Position numbers and translations under genes: made by a program. A DNA stretch of 64,000 nt from Lachnospiraceae bacterium. Lineage in GTDB: Bacteria > Bacillota > Clostridia > Lachnospirales > Lachnospiraceae. The stretch covers positions 229,586-293,585 of the forward strand of contig CABIXN010000003.1 of the NCBI GenBank assembly GCA_902362715.1, given 5' to 3'. Shown piece by piece: positions 11,039 through 19,746 of the stretch (position 1 is the first letter of the stretch; the number at the start of each line of letters is the position of its first letter). The notes beneath the pieces were generated by a model that saw only the letters and a program-made list of their open reading frames with translations, was not told the DNA's origin and ran no database searches.

Positions 11039-11527
11039 ATGGAAAAAGGGAAAGTGCAGGCGTATTATGGCTATGGCAGGGGAAAGACAACTGCGGCATT
11101 GGGATATGCCATACATGAGGCAAGTAAAGGCGGGAACAGTTTCATTATTCAGTTCCTGAAGGGAAAGGATGATGATGAGATTTCATTTATCCGCAGACTT
11201 GAGCCGGAAATCAAGCTTTTCAGGTTCCAGAAATCAGCAGATCTGTATGATAATCTTTCCACAGAAGAACAGTTCGAAGAAAAGATGAATATGAAAAATG
11301 GTGTGAATTATGCAAGAAAAGTGCTTGCAACCGGAGAATGCAGTATGCTGATTCTGGACGAAGTACTTGGATTAATAGATAAAAAGGTAATTACAGTTGA
11401 GGAATTAATTGCGTTGATTCAGGTAAAATCAGAGGAGACAACTGTGATTTTAACGGGGAGAGTGCTGAATGACGCATTAATACCGTATTTAGATGAAATT
11501 TATCGGATTCAGACTGAAAAAGACTGA
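11039..11527 (+). CDS. CobO/BtuR-like corrinoid adenosyltransferase family ATPase
   Basis: A 162-residue P-loop protein: YYGYGRGKTTAALG is the Walker A region and MLILDEVLGL the Walker B region. This layout is that of CobO/BtuR/CobA-type cob(I)alamin adenosyltransferases, which make adenosylcobalamin from ATP. It is shorter than E. coli BtuR. No cobalamin genes are nearby, so a paralog with another role is possible. Start at 11039 follows AAGGAGGG by 5-6 bases; the ATG at 11024 lies inside the untranslated leader. The lysine riboswitch promoter begins 24 bases after its stop. Confidence 0.75.
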   Translation: MEKGKVQAYYGYGRGKTTAALGYAIHEASKGGNSFIIQFLKGKDDDEISFIRRLEPEIKLFRFQKSADLYDNLSTEEQFEEKMNMKNGVNYARKVLATGECSMLILDEVLGLIDKKVITVEELIALIQVKSEETTVILTGRVLNDALIPYLDEIYRIQTEKD

Positions 11528-11550
11528 TCAGAAGTAACCGTGGATGAAGG

Positions 11551-11579
11551 TTGACATTTAGGCACAAGGGTGATATATT
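11551..11579 (+). promoter_or_regulatory. Sigma-A promoter for the lysine riboswitch and dapAB
   Basis: Perfect TTGACA (11551-11556), 17 bases, TATATT (11574-11579). The riboswitch aptamer begins about 25 bases after the expected transcription start. Confidence 0.8.
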
Positions 11580-11611
11580 TACCTTGTATTGACAAATAAA
11601 AACAAAATAAG

Positions 11612-11781
11612 AAAAGATAGAGGTTGCGTGATTCATCAGTAATCTGCCGGATGTGGCAGGCACAGAGGATGGCAGATGAAAGGGAAGAACGCCGAAAAGA
11701 AACATTTTCTGCAGATGTTTTTTTGGGCACAGGGCAAACAGGTCTGTGACTGTCATCAAAAGATGGGGAGCTATCGCTGAA
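11612..11781 (+). promoter_or_regulatory. Lysine riboswitch (L box)
   Basis: Conserved L-box blocks appear in the correct order: AGAGGTTGCG near the 5' end, CAGTAAT, GGGAAGAACGCCGAA, a GGGCA...CTGTGACTGTCATC block, and ATGGGGAGCTATCGCTGA at the 3' end. These are the hallmark elements of the five-helix lysine aptamer. It lies between a consensus promoter and dapA, whose product starts lysine synthesis, so it should reduce dapAB expression when lysine is high. The expression platform is the terminator at 11815-11845. Confidence 0.92.
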
Positions 11782-11814
11782 TGTTTTTCAAATGTTTATC
11801 ATAAGAAACAAACA

Positions 11815-11845
11815 GAGACCGGCTCATGCAGTCCGGTCTTATTTT
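11815..11845 (+). terminator. Lysine-riboswitch terminator
   Basis: AGACCGG ctcatgcagt CCGGTCT followed by TATTTT. It lies directly after the L-box aptamer and so is the likely regulated terminator. Structured repeat copy A begins at its T-tract. Confidence 0.8.
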
Positions 11846-12003
11846 ACTCTATAGGAAATACCGTGTTGTGATAAATCTGAAAAGTGCCGATTCCTATAGG
11901 GCAAAAAAACGCTCCGCTGTGGATCGCACTGCGGCGGAATGGAATTATGTTGCTCACGCAACCCGCCGCAGGCGGAGAATCCTGCTGCGGCAGGATTCTT
12001 TTT
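11846..12003 (+). repeat. Structured terminator-associated repeat, copy A
   Basis: A 158-base element. The 5' hairpin has arms CTCTATAGGAA and TTCCTATAGGG; the middle has CTCCGC pairing with GCGGAG, CTGCGGCGG pairing with CCGCCGCAG and an inner TTGC-tcac-GCAA; the 3' end is a terminator with arms GAATCCTGC and GCAGGATTC plus a T-run. The same element occurs at 20875, 41095 and 41250, with a fragment at 40149. This copy is inserted between the riboswitch terminator and the dapA ribosome site, so the dapA message must read through a second terminator-like hairpin. No coding potential is apparent. Confidence 0.85.
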
Positions 12004-12031
12004 ATAAGAATAATTACAGGAGGATTATATT

Positions 12032-12916
12032 ATGGCAATATTCAAAGGCGCTGGTGTGGCAATTGTTACACCTATGAAAGACAATTATGATGTGAACTAT
12101 GAGCAGCTAGAAGAAAATATCAATTACCAGATTGATAACGGAACAGACTGTATTATCATTACAGGTACTACAGGGGAAAGCTCCACACTGACGGAAAAGG
12201 AGCACCTAGAAGCCATCAAAGCTGCTGTAGAATTTACAAAACACAGAATCCCGGTAGTTGCAGGTACAGGGTCTAACTGTACAAGAACAGCTGTTGAACT
12301 TTCAAAAGAGGCCGATTCCTATGGGGTGGACGGCGTACTTGTTGTAACGCCATACTATAATAAAGCCACACAGGCAGGGTTAATCAGCCATTATTCACAG
12401 ATAGCAGGCGAAATCAAAGCTCCTGTAATTATGTATAATGTGCCAAGCAGAACAGGATGCAATCTGATGCCGGAGACTGTTGCCCATCTGGTAAAAAATG
12501 TAGATAATATTGTAGGAATTAAAGACGCCACCGGAAATCTTTCACAGGCTGCCCATATGATGAATCTCTGCGACGGTAATCTGGAATTATATTCCGGAAA
12601 TGACGATCAGGTTCTGCCTCTGCTTTCTATTGGCGGTCTTGGAGTTATTTCCGTATTGTCCAACATTGCCCCGAAACAGACCCATGATCTGGTTATGGAA
12701 TATCTGGAGGGAGACCGCAAAAAGGCAATGAAAATCCAGCTGGATGCGATTCCTCTGATCAATGCTTTATTCTGTGAGGTGAATCCGATTCCTGTAAAAG
12801 CAGCTATGAATATGCTTGGCATGGGAGCAGGTCCTCTTCGGGCTCCCCTGTCAGAAATGATAGATGCAAACAAAGAAAAGCTGCTGGCAGAAATGAAAAA
12901 ATTCGGATTATGCTGA
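12032..12916 (+). CDS. dapA: 4-hydroxy-tetrahydrodipicolinate synthase
   Basis: Condenses pyruvate with aspartate semialdehyde, the entry step to DAP and lysine. 294 residues, full length. The Schiff-base Lys is in GIKDATG (near residue 163) and the catalytic Tyr in MYNVPSRTG; TGTTGESSTL is the substrate loop. AGGAGG lies 8 bases before the ATG. It forms an operon with dapB (29-base gap). The L box plus a structured repeat make up its long leader. Confidence 0.97.
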   Translation: MAIFKGAGVAIVTPMKDNYDVNYEQLEENINYQIDNGTDCIIITGTTGESSTLTEKEHLEAIKAAVEFTKHRIPVVAGTGSNCTRTAVELSKEADSYGVDGVLVVTPYYNKATQAGLISHYSQIAGEIKAPVIMYNVPSRTGCNLMPETVAHLVKNVDNIVGIKDATGNLSQAAHMMNLCDGNLELYSGNDDQVLPLLSIGGLGVISVLSNIAPKQTHDLVMEYLEGDRKKAMKIQLDAIPLINALFCEVNPIPVKAAMNMLGMGAGPLRAPLSEMIDANKEKLLAEMKKFGLC

Positions 12917-12945
12917 TACCTTCGGGATTTTAGAAAGGATACGTT

Positions 12946-13704
12946 ATGACAAAAATTATTATGTGCGGCTGCAATGGCCATATGGGGCAGGTAATTACGG
13001 GAATCTGTAAAGCTGACCCGGATACTGAGATTGTTGCCGGCATTGATGTATATGATGGTATTAAAAATGATTATCCTGTATTTGCAAAAGCGTCAGACTG
13101 CCATGTGGATGCGGATGTGATTATTGATTTTTCAAATGTAAGTGTAGTGGATGATCTTCTTGATTTCAGTGTTGAAAGACAGATTCCCGTTGTACTTTGT
13201 ACAACCGGATTATCAGAAGAACAGCTTGCCCATGTGAAAACGGCCAGTGAGAAAATAGCAGTTTTGAAATCTGCCAATATGTCTCTGGGAATTAATACAT
13301 TGTTAAAGCTTTTAGCAGAGGCTGCGAAAGTGTTAGCTCCTGCAGGCTTTGATATGGAAATTGTGGAAAAACATCATAATCAGAAGCTGGATGCTCCAAG
13401 CGGTACGGCTCTGGCACTGGCTGACTCTATGAATGAAGCCCTGGAGGAGGATTATAATTATAAGTATGATCGAAGCCAGGAGCGTAAGAAACGTGAAAAG
13501 TATGAGATTGGGATTCAGGCTGTCAGAGGAGGAAATATTGTAGGTGAACATGAGGTGATTTTTGCGGGAACCGATGAAGTAATTACCTTTAAACATACTG
13601 CAACATCCAAAGCAGTATTTGGAAAAGGTGCTGTGGAGGCTGCAAAATATCTCGCCGGAAAACCAGCGGGAATGTATGACATGAGTAATGTGATTGAGGC
13701 GTAG
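12946..13704 (+). CDS. dapB: 4-hydroxy-tetrahydrodipicolinate reductase
   Basis: Reduces the DapA product with NAD(P)H to tetrahydrodipicolinate, the substrate of DapL. 252 residues. The nucleotide-binding motif CGCNGHMGQ is at the N-terminus and the family active-site signature EKHHNQKLDAPSGTA (catalytic His and Lys) is near residue 140. Second gene of the dapAB operon; a strong terminator follows. Confidence 0.96.
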   Translation: MTKIIMCGCNGHMGQVITGICKADPDTEIVAGIDVYDGIKNDYPVFAKASDCHVDADVIIDFSNVSVVDDLLDFSVERQIPVVLCTTGLSEEQLAHVKTASEKIAVLKSANMSLGINTLLKLLAEAAKVLAPAGFDMEIVEKHHNQKLDAPSGTALALADSMNEALEEDYNYKYDRSQERKKREKYEIGIQAVRGGNIVGEHEVIFAGTDEVITFKHTATSKAVFGKGAVEAAKYLAGKPAGMYDMSNVIEA

Positions 13705-13713
13705 GCTATCGGT

Positions 13714-13770
13714 CCGGGGATGTGTGCGGAACAGGGAATCTGTTTTGCGCACATCCCCGGCTTGTTTTTT
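13714..13770 (+). terminator. Intrinsic terminator of dapAB
   Basis: Long arms CCGGGGATGTGTGCG and CGCACATCCCCGG, then CTTGTTTTTT. Confidence 0.9.
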
Positions 13771-13832
13771 ATTCCGGAGTAGATTAAAATAGGGTTTGGG
13801 AGTACTGAAAAATTCAGAAAGGGGAACTATAT

Positions 13833-15797
13833 ATGAAGGACGCAGATATGAAATACCTTAAGGTATTGGCGAAACAATATCCGAATATAGCATCTGCAGC
13901 TACAGAAATTGTAAACTTAAAGGCGATCTTAAGTCTGCCAAAAGGGACAGAGCATTTTATAACAGACATCCACGGAGAATATGAACAGTTCAGACATATT
14001 CTCAGCAACGGCTCCGGAGCCATTCAAAGAAAGATTGAAGAGGAGTTTGGCAGCTCGCTGGCAATTCCGGATAAGCGGACCCTGGCAATGCTGATTTATT
14101 ATCCGGAATGTAAACTAGAGCAGATTCAGGAGCAGCTTTTAGACGGTGAGGCTTTGGAAGACTGGTATCGGGTGATTATATTCAGGCTTATCAGAGTATG
14201 CAAAACCGCATCATCTAAATATACCCGGTCAAAAGTGCGGAAATCTCTGCCTAAAGATTTTGCATATATTATAGAAGAACTTATGACCGGCCGGCCGGAT
14301 GTGGCTGACCAGGAGGCTTATTATAATGAGATTATAAATTCTGTAATCCGCACTGGCCGGGCCAGTGATCTGATTGTAGATTTCTGCTATCTGATCCGGC
14401 GTTTTACAGTAGATCATCTCCATGTGCTGGGAGATATATTTGACAGGGGACCGTATCCCCATCTTATTATGGATACACTGATGCAGCATCATTCCATTGA
14501 TATCCAGTGGGGAAACCACGATGTTCTCTGGATGGGGGCAGCTGCGGGGCAGACTGCCTGCATGTGCAATATGCTTCGCATTTCAGCAAAATACGGCAAC
14601 CTTTCTATCCTGGAGGATGCATATGGAATCAATATGCTGCCCCTGGCCAGACTGGCTTTGAATCAATACGCAGATGATTCGTGCAGCTGTTTCCATGTGG
14701 ACACTTCGGATGAAAATTATGATAACAGCTATGCGGAACTGGATGAAAAGATGCATAAGGCAATTTCCATTATCCAGTTTAAGCTGGAAGGCCAGCTGAT
14801 TTTAAAATATCCGGAGTGGGATATGCAGGAGCGGCTTTTGCTGGACAAAATGGATCTTGAAAAAGGAACGATTATTGTAGAGGGGAAAGAATACAAGTTA
14901 AAAGAAACCTGTTTTCCAACGGTAGATCCAAAGAATCCCTATCAGCTGACAGCAGAAGAAAAGGATGTGGTAGACCGGCTGCGGGCCAGCTTCTTAAATA
15001 GCGAACGTCTTCAGAAGCATACCCGATTTCTCTTTACAAAGGGCAGCTTTTATAAAGTATATAACGGAAATCTGCTGTATCATGGCTGCGTGCCCCTGAA
15101 TGAGGATGGAAGCTTTAAAGAGGTGGAAATTTACGGAAAGAAATACAGCGGTAAGGCTTTGTATGATATTTTAGAGCACTATGCCAGAAAAGGATATTAT
15201 TCCCTGAATCCGGTGGAAAAAGAAAAAGGCCGGGATATTATGTGGTTTATCTGGAAAAATAAAAATTCTCCGGTATTCGGGAAGGCCAAAATGACCACAT
15301 TTGAACGGTATTTTATTCTGGATAAGAAGACCCACGAAGAACCAAAAAATCCATATTATAAATTGATTGAAAAGGAAGAAGTGGTAAACCGGATTCTTAC
15401 TGAATTTGGCCTGCCCTCCGCCGGAGCTCATATAATAAACGGACATGTTCCGGTTGCCGTGAAAAAAGGAGAATCTCCGGTGAAATGCAACGGAAAGCTT
15501 CTGATTATTGACGGCGGTTTTTCCAAAGCTTATCAGAGTAAAACCGGAATTGCCGGCTATACGCTGATTTATAATTCATATGGTCTTGTGCTGGCCGCCC
15601 ACGAGCCCTTTGAATCCATGGAGAAAACCGTGCTCAATGAGACCTGCATCCATTCCCACATTGTAATGGAACAAAATGTGGTGAAGAGGAAAACGGTAGG
15701 TGATACGGATACCGGAAAAGTTCTGAGGGAAAATATCGCAGAGCTTGAGGAGCTTTTAGAAGCATACAGAAGCGGCTGTCTGATTGAGAATGTATAA
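13833..15797 (+). CDS. fbp: Class 3 fructose-1,6-bisphosphatase
   Basis: Hydrolyses fructose-1,6-bisphosphate for gluconeogenesis. The 654-residue length and the metallophosphoesterase motifs (FITDIHGEYEQF, LGDIFDRGPYPH, WGNHDVLWMGA) identify the Firmicutes class 3 enzyme, as in Bacillus subtilis Fbp (YydE). It begins after an AAAGGGG site. Monocistronic, followed by a long hairpin terminator. Confidence 0.96.
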   Translation: MKDADMKYLKVLAKQYPNIASAATEIVNLKAILSLPKGTEHFITDIHGEYEQFRHILSNGSGAIQRKIEEEFGSSLAIPDKRTLAMLIYYPECKLEQIQEQLLDGEALEDWYRVIIFRLIRVCKTASSKYTRSKVRKSLPKDFAYIIEELMTGRPDVADQEAYYNEIINSVIRTGRASDLIVDFCYLIRRFTVDHLHVLGDIFDRGPYPHLIMDTLMQHHSIDIQWGNHDVLWMGAAAGQTACMCNMLRISAKYGNLSILEDAYGINMLPLARLALNQYADDSCSCFHVDTSDENYDNSYAELDEKMHKAISIIQFKLEGQLILKYPEWDMQERLLLDKMDLEKGTIIVEGKEYKLKETCFPTVDPKNPYQLTAEEKDVVDRLRASFLNSERLQKHTRFLFTKGSFYKVYNGNLLYHGCVPLNEDGSFKEVEIYGKKYSGKALYDILEHYARKGYYSLNPVEKEKGRDIMWFIWKNKNSPVFGKAKMTTFERYFILDKKTHEEPKNPYYKLIEKEEVVNRILTEFGLPSAGAHIINGHVPVAVKKGESPVKCNGKLLIIDGGFSKAYQSKTGIAGYTLIYNSYGLVLAAHEPFESMEKTVLNETCIHSHIVMEQNVVKRKTVGDTDTGKVLRENIAELEELLEAYRSGCLIENV

Positions 15798-15865
15798 ATA
15801 TTCTTAAGCCAGCAATACGTGTAAGGCAAATATAGCAGGACGAAAGAGGTAAACTTTGTTTATAG

Positions 15866-15913
15866 AAAAATCAGGAGATGATCCTCCTATTTGTGGATAT
15901 TCTCCTGATTTTT
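15866..15913. terminator. Terminator after fbp
   Basis: AAAAATCAGGAGA and TCTCCTGATTTTT form a 13-base-pair stem with a secondary GATCC/GGAT pairing inside. It is symmetric, so it may also serve the opposite strand. It could instead be an end structure of the degenerate transposon next to it. Confidence 0.7.
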
Positions 15914-15933
15914 GATGTACTTTTATAAACAAC

Positions 15934-16155
15934 TTATAACCCATACTGAGTAAAAGAATCTCCAGTTTTACTTTTTTGTTTCTGCTCTCGTAAATACGTA
16001 TATCCTTCTTCGTTATCGTATCCAGAGTCTGTAGCGATACGGGGATACACAAAACCCAGTTTTGTCCCATCAATAAAAACCGTTTCCTTTGATAATTCTC
16101 TATTGAAGAGGTTAAAGACATAAAGGAGCATTCTTTTCTCAAAGTTTTCATCCAC
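15934..16155 (-). pseudogene. IS1182-like transposase remnant
   Basis: Two short stretches recall IS1182-family transposases: RELSKETVFIDGTK, which in intact proteins is the central DDE-region strand, and ATDSGYDNEEGYTYLRE, the second Asp region. Here they are joined within a few residues, so several hundred bases between them have been lost, and the N- and C-terminal parts are missing. A second piece of similar protein shows in another frame to about 15804. Inactive; marks a past insertion between fbp and the ECF operon. Confidence 0.6.
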
Positions 16156-17536
16156 TCAGTTCCCAGCGAAAATCACAGCAGGCTTGAATCAGCTCTTCGT
16201 CATGGGTGATTACCAATATGGTTTTCCCTTCGGCCGCGGCCTCCGCCAGTGAGGAGGCAATTTTCCGCATGTTTCCGCCATCCAGCCCCGATGTCGGTTC
16301 GTCGAGCAACAAAAGTTCTCTGCCGGATAAAAGCCCACAGGCAATGGAAAGGCGCTGTTTCTGCCCGCCGGACAGAATTACTGGGTGTGCGTCTTTGTAA
16401 GGGTAAAGGCCAAATTTCTTCAGCAAATTTCTGGCTTTCTCCAAACGTTCCTCTGTTCTTGGAACTCCTAAAAGAAGTTCTTCCGTTACGCTGTTTGTAA
16501 AGAAGTGCGTGCCTGTGTCGTTGGAGCTGTACCAGCAGCTTTTCCGCCGCTGCGTCGGCCCGATTTTCAGACCATGAAGAAAAATACTGCCCTTGGACGG
16601 GCGTTCCAAGCCGGCGACAATTTTTGCCAATGTTGTTTTTCCTGCCCCATTGCATCCGGTGATGGCGATGATTTGCCCTGCCCAGGCCGCAAGGTTTAAA
16701 TTCTCCCAAATCGTATGCTTCCCTCGTTTGCAGCAAAGGCCCTGTAGGGAAAGAATAGGTGTACCTATGCCGGTAGGTGAGGAAAGCCTTGAAGACCTAT
16801 ACTGACGCACAGCGCGAAGCTCCAGACGCTCCAGGCTTTCAGAGGAAAGCTTTCGCATTTGTTCGGGTGTGCACTCCCACTGGATGGCCCCATCCCGGAT
16901 ATATACAAACCGATCTGCTAAATCCATCAGCCAGAAAAGCCTGTGTTCCGCAATCAACAGTGTGCTGCCTTCCTGATGTAAGCTTTGAAGGGTTTCACGC
17001 AGTTCCTCAACGCCTTGCCCGTCCAGATTGGCAGTAGGTTCGTCGCAGACATAAACGGGAGGATTCATGGCGTAAACAGAGGCCACGGCTGTGCGTTGCT
17101 TTTCTCCACTGGAAAGCACATCGAGGGAACGGCTGCGCAATTGCTCCAAATGAAACCGCCGAATAGCCGTATTTGTTCGCAGGACAATTTTTTCATGAGG
17201 AAAGCCGTAATTTTCACAGCCGAAAGCAACTTCTCCCAGCATTTCAGAAGAGAAAAACTGGCTTCCCGGATCCTGGAACACACTGCCTACCGTTTTTCCC
17301 CGCTTCCAAAGGGGTTCCCCGCTTCGGTCCTTTCCATCAATTTGAATACAGCCGGAAAACCGACCTGTATAAAAAGTGGGAGCTAAGCCATTCACCAGAC
17401 GGATTAAAGTGGTTTTTCCATTCCCTGAGGGACCGGTCAATACCACGCATTCGCCTTCTCGGACATGCAGGCAAATATCTGCGACACCCGCATCGGAATC
17501 AGTGTATTGAAAGTTCACATGTTCAAACCGGATCAT
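16148..17536 (-). CDS. ECF transporter ATPase, two fused ABC domains
   Basis: A 462-residue fusion of two ATPase domains that corresponds to the EcfA1 and EcfA2 pair. First half: Walker A GPSGNGKTT, signature LSSGEKQR, Walker B VYVCDEPTANLD. Second half: GCNGAGKTT, LSGGQKQR, LLLLDEPTSGLD. It energises uptake of a micronutrient together with the T and S proteins encoded upstream. The start at 17536 follows AGGAGG by about 7 bases and overlaps the end of the T gene by 4 bases, so the genes are translationally coupled. The longer upstream frame has no ribosome site. Confidence 0.92.
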   Translation of the reverse strand: MIRFEHVNFQYTDSDAGVADICLHVREGECVVLTGPSGNGKTTLIRLVNGLAPTFYTGRFSGCIQIDGKDRSGEPLWKRGKTVGSVFQDPGSQFFSSEMLGEVAFGCENYGFPHEKIVLRTNTAIRRFHLEQLRSRSLDVLSSGEKQRTAVASVYAMNPPVYVCDEPTANLDGQGVEELRETLQSLHQEGSTLLIAEHRLFWLMDLADRFVYIRDGAIQWECTPEQMRKLSSESLERLELRAVRQYRSSRLSSPTGIGTPILSLQGLCCKRGKHTIWENLNLAAWAGQIIAITGCNGAGKTTLAKIVAGLERPSKGSIFLHGLKIGPTQRRKSCWYSSNDTGTHFFTNSVTEELLLGVPRTEERLEKARNLLKKFGLYPYKDAHPVILSGGQKQRLSIACGLLSGRELLLLDEPTSGLDGGNMRKIASSLAEAAAEGKTILVITHDEELIQACCDFRWELSG

Positions 17537-18225
17537 TTTATACCTCCTATTATGAAAAACAGGATAGTTCCAATCGTCCATATCCCCAGCCAGAGGAAAT
17601 CAGCTGCATGCATTTTTCTGGCATAGTAGCTTCCCCGTATTCCCGGCGCTTGGGCACCCCGCGCTATTGCCGATACGGAAAGCTGATCTGCGGTCTGCAG
17701 GCAGCGCAGCAGCAGAGGAACCAACACATATTCGCAAGTGACGGCAGGATGGCGGAGTACCTGCACAGGTCCGGTCAGCCTTCGGTTTTTCATGGACTGC
17801 CGAATCCCCTTCAGTTCTGTCTTTATGGTTGGAAAAAATCGAAACACCACCAGCAGCCCTAAGATAACCGGAGTGGGGGTATGAACTTTCGACAGAGCGG
17901 CCGAAAGCTGGCCCGGAGGCGTGGTAATGAGATTCCACGCCGTCAGGAACACCGGCATGAGATTGTAAAACATCAGCACATAGAATTCCGAAAAAACCAC
18001 CATATGCAGGCCGTGAAAGCGGATCAGATACAACAGCAGCGCTAACACCAGATAAAAAGCACCGAAAATCAGGCAAAGCCTCCATCGCCTTTCAAAAAAC
18101 AACTGGCAGAAAGCAAGCAGCGCAAGAAGACAGGTGAGCAAAGTGTTTGCGGTAAGCGAAACCCCAAGGATGGCGCAGGCTGCCGCCCACGCTTTTACCG
18201 GAGCAGATAAGGCTGTTTCCTGCAT
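17533..18225 (-). CDS. ECF transporter transmembrane (T) component
   Basis: A 230-residue membrane protein with about five hydrophobic segments. The cytoplasmic coupling helix carries SVSAIARGAQAPGIRGSYY, matching the Ala-Arg-Gly signature by which EcfT proteins contact the ATPases. It starts one base after the S-component gene ends and overlaps the ATPase gene. Confidence 0.85.
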   Translation of the reverse strand: MQETALSAPVKAWAAACAILGVSLTANTLLTCLLALLAFCQLFFERRWRLCLIFGAFYLVLALLLYLIRFHGLHMVVFSEFYVLMFYNLMPVFLTAWNLITTPPGQLSAALSKVHTPTPVILGLLVVFRFFPTIKTELKGIRQSMKNRRLTGPVQVLRHPAVTCEYVLVPLLLRCLQTADQLSVSAIARGAQAPGIRGSYYARKMHAADFLWLGIWTIGTILFFIIGGIK

Positions 18226-18819
18226 TTACAGTACCCCCGCTTTTTTGAAATGCTTTTGGATCAGCTTTCGTCCGATCAGACTGCCCAGAAATCCGCAGAG
18301 CATGGTAAAAATCAGGATAAAAATCACCCAGCCCGGCATTGTATAATACTGAACATAAGCGTTGATATAGCTCTGCTCCATACCGCTGGTAATCGCAAAG
18401 CTGTAATAGGTATCCCAGAAAAACCAAACGGGAAGCAGGTTTACCCCATTGTATAACAGGCTGGAAAGCGTCCAGGAGGCAGTCAGACGGTTTTGCGTAA
18501 TTTTTTTCCACAGAATGATTTCTGCAAGGATTCCCACTACGATAAACCACGGGAGTAAAAACCAGTTGCCCATCATTAGAAAGACAAGGCCCAGCAGTGT
18601 CATGTATACCAGTGAAACGAACCGTTTGCGGATGCGGTTTACCATCAAAAAATAAACAGGCCCGCAGACAAGCATGGTAATGCCTACGGAAAGCACCATG
18701 CTGACAAAATCATTTACCATGCAGACCATGTTGATCCCCAGCTGAATGACAATGAGCAGCACAGTCATCAGTACTAGGGTGATAACGTCTTTTACAGACC
18801 ATTTCTTTGCGTTTTCCAT
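18226..18819 (-). CDS. ECF transporter substrate-binding (S) component, MptD-like
   Basis: A 197-residue protein with five or six membrane helices. The length, NDFVSMVLSVGITMLVCGPVYF near the N-terminus and its place before the T and A genes match the MptD/Trep_Strep family of putative S components. The substrate is not known. The start at 18819 follows AAAGGAG; an upstream in-frame ATG at 18888 has none. The family assignment is from memory. Confidence 0.75.
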   Translation of the reverse strand: MENAKKWSVKDVITLVLMTVLLIVIQLGINMVCMVNDFVSMVLSVGITMLVCGPVYFLMVNRIRKRFVSLVYMTLLGLVFLMMGNWFLLPWFIVVGILAEIILWKKITQNRLTASWTLSSLLYNGVNLLPVWFFWDTYYSFAITSGMEQSYINAYVQYYTMPGWVIFILIFTMLCGFLGSLIGRKLIQKHFKKAGVL

Positions 18820-18937
18820 TTTGATTCTCCTTTGTTTTCTTTTTGGATTTATTGCAGCTTTCAGCCTAATGCCTGTTCGTACAGTCAACTTCTGTTTGGG
18901 GTTAGTTAATGCTAACCTATATGCAAAAATTTAAGAT

Positions 18938-19552
18938 TCATTTGAATCTTAAAAGGCCGTTCCAGCCACAGTTGAAAAATACTGCTAGTTCATTGACATA
19001 ATCAATCGCCTGTTCACGGGTCATGTCATGAGCCACTGTTTCAAAAACAGCGGTAAAATAGGCGCTTGTGATCATATGGTAAAGATTCCGGCTGACTGTA
19101 CCCTTCAATTTTCCGAGCTGGCAAAGCTGCTGATGGTAATCCTTTGTCTGATCGACCTCAAGCTCCACAAGCTCATGAACATAACTAGCGTATCGGGTTC
19201 CTTCGGAACAGCAGGTTACTAGCTTGAACGCGTCGAAATGATCGTAAATGTAATTGATAAAATAATTGAGATAACTGGTAGATAAATCCTGGCATTGTTC
19301 CGTTTTATCTTCCGGAATCAATTTATAATGTGCTTGTTGCGCCTGGATAAATTGATTGAGCAATCCGTCGGCCGCCGGGGAGACCAAGGCGTCGAACAAT
19401 GCTTCCTTGCTGTCATAATATCCATAAAAGGCGCCTTGGGTAAAACCGGCCTCTTTGACAATGGCCCTCAGGGAGGCGTCTTTAAATCCCTTTTCCAAAA
19501 ACTCTTGTTTCCCGACTTCAAGAATACGCCTTTGTGTATCAGTCAGTTCCAC
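18938..19552 (-). CDS. TetR-family transcriptional regulator
   Basis: A 204-residue protein. The N-terminal helix-turn-helix reads ILEVGKQEFLEKGFKDASLRAIVKEAGFTQGAFYGYYDSKE (written here in pieces: DASLRAIVKEAG is the HTH, AFYGYYDSKE the TetR end signature). The C-terminus is a helical ligand domain. It uses a GTG start at 19552 preceded by AGGAGG. It is transcribed towards the ECF genes, 118 bases away, and a palindromic operator-like repeat lies just upstream at 19573-19600, so it probably represses itself and perhaps the transporter. Confidence 0.9.
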   Translation of the reverse strand: MELTDTQRRILEVGKQEFLEKGFKDASLRAIVKEAGFTQGAFYGYYDSKEALFDALVSPAADGLLNQFIQAQQAHYKLIPEDKTEQCQDLSTSYLNYFINYIYDHFDAFKLVTCCSEGTRYASYVHELVELEVDQTKDYHQQLCQLGKLKGTVSRNLYHMITSAYFTAVFETVAHDMTREQAIDYVNELAVFFNCGWNGLLRFK

Positions 19553-19572
19553 ACTCTACCTCCTTTCTATGA

Positions 19573-19600
19573 TATATCGCTGATATATATCGGTGATATA
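19573..19600. promoter_or_regulatory. Palindromic operator upstream of the TetR gene
   Basis: A 28-base imperfect palindrome built from TATATC and GATATA units around a central GATATATATC; it mismatches its reverse complement at four positions. Two overlapping half-site pairs are typical of TetR operators. Confidence 0.6.
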
Positions 19601-19716
19601 TTAACATGAGCAATGTGATTTGTCAACAAGAATGGTTTGATCTAGACATTTGAAGGAAAAACAGTTGAAAAATCAGCATAGAAAAGCAGGCGTTAAAAAA
19701 CTTGATTTCTATGGGA

Positions 19717-19746
19717 TTGTTTTCTGGTTTGAAGAGAGGTTAAAAT
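19717..19746 (+). promoter_or_regulatory. Possible promoter for the sigma-factor gene
   Basis: TTGTTT, 18 bases, TAAAAT. The rest of 19601-19857 is AT-rich and shows no other gene or structure that I can support. Confidence 0.35.

Noticed and set aside
11846..12003. Repeat copy A as part of the lysine riboswitch or a dapA-specific riboswitch
   Set aside because: The same element occurs in three other contexts, including between convergent genes, so it is not a dapA leader element.
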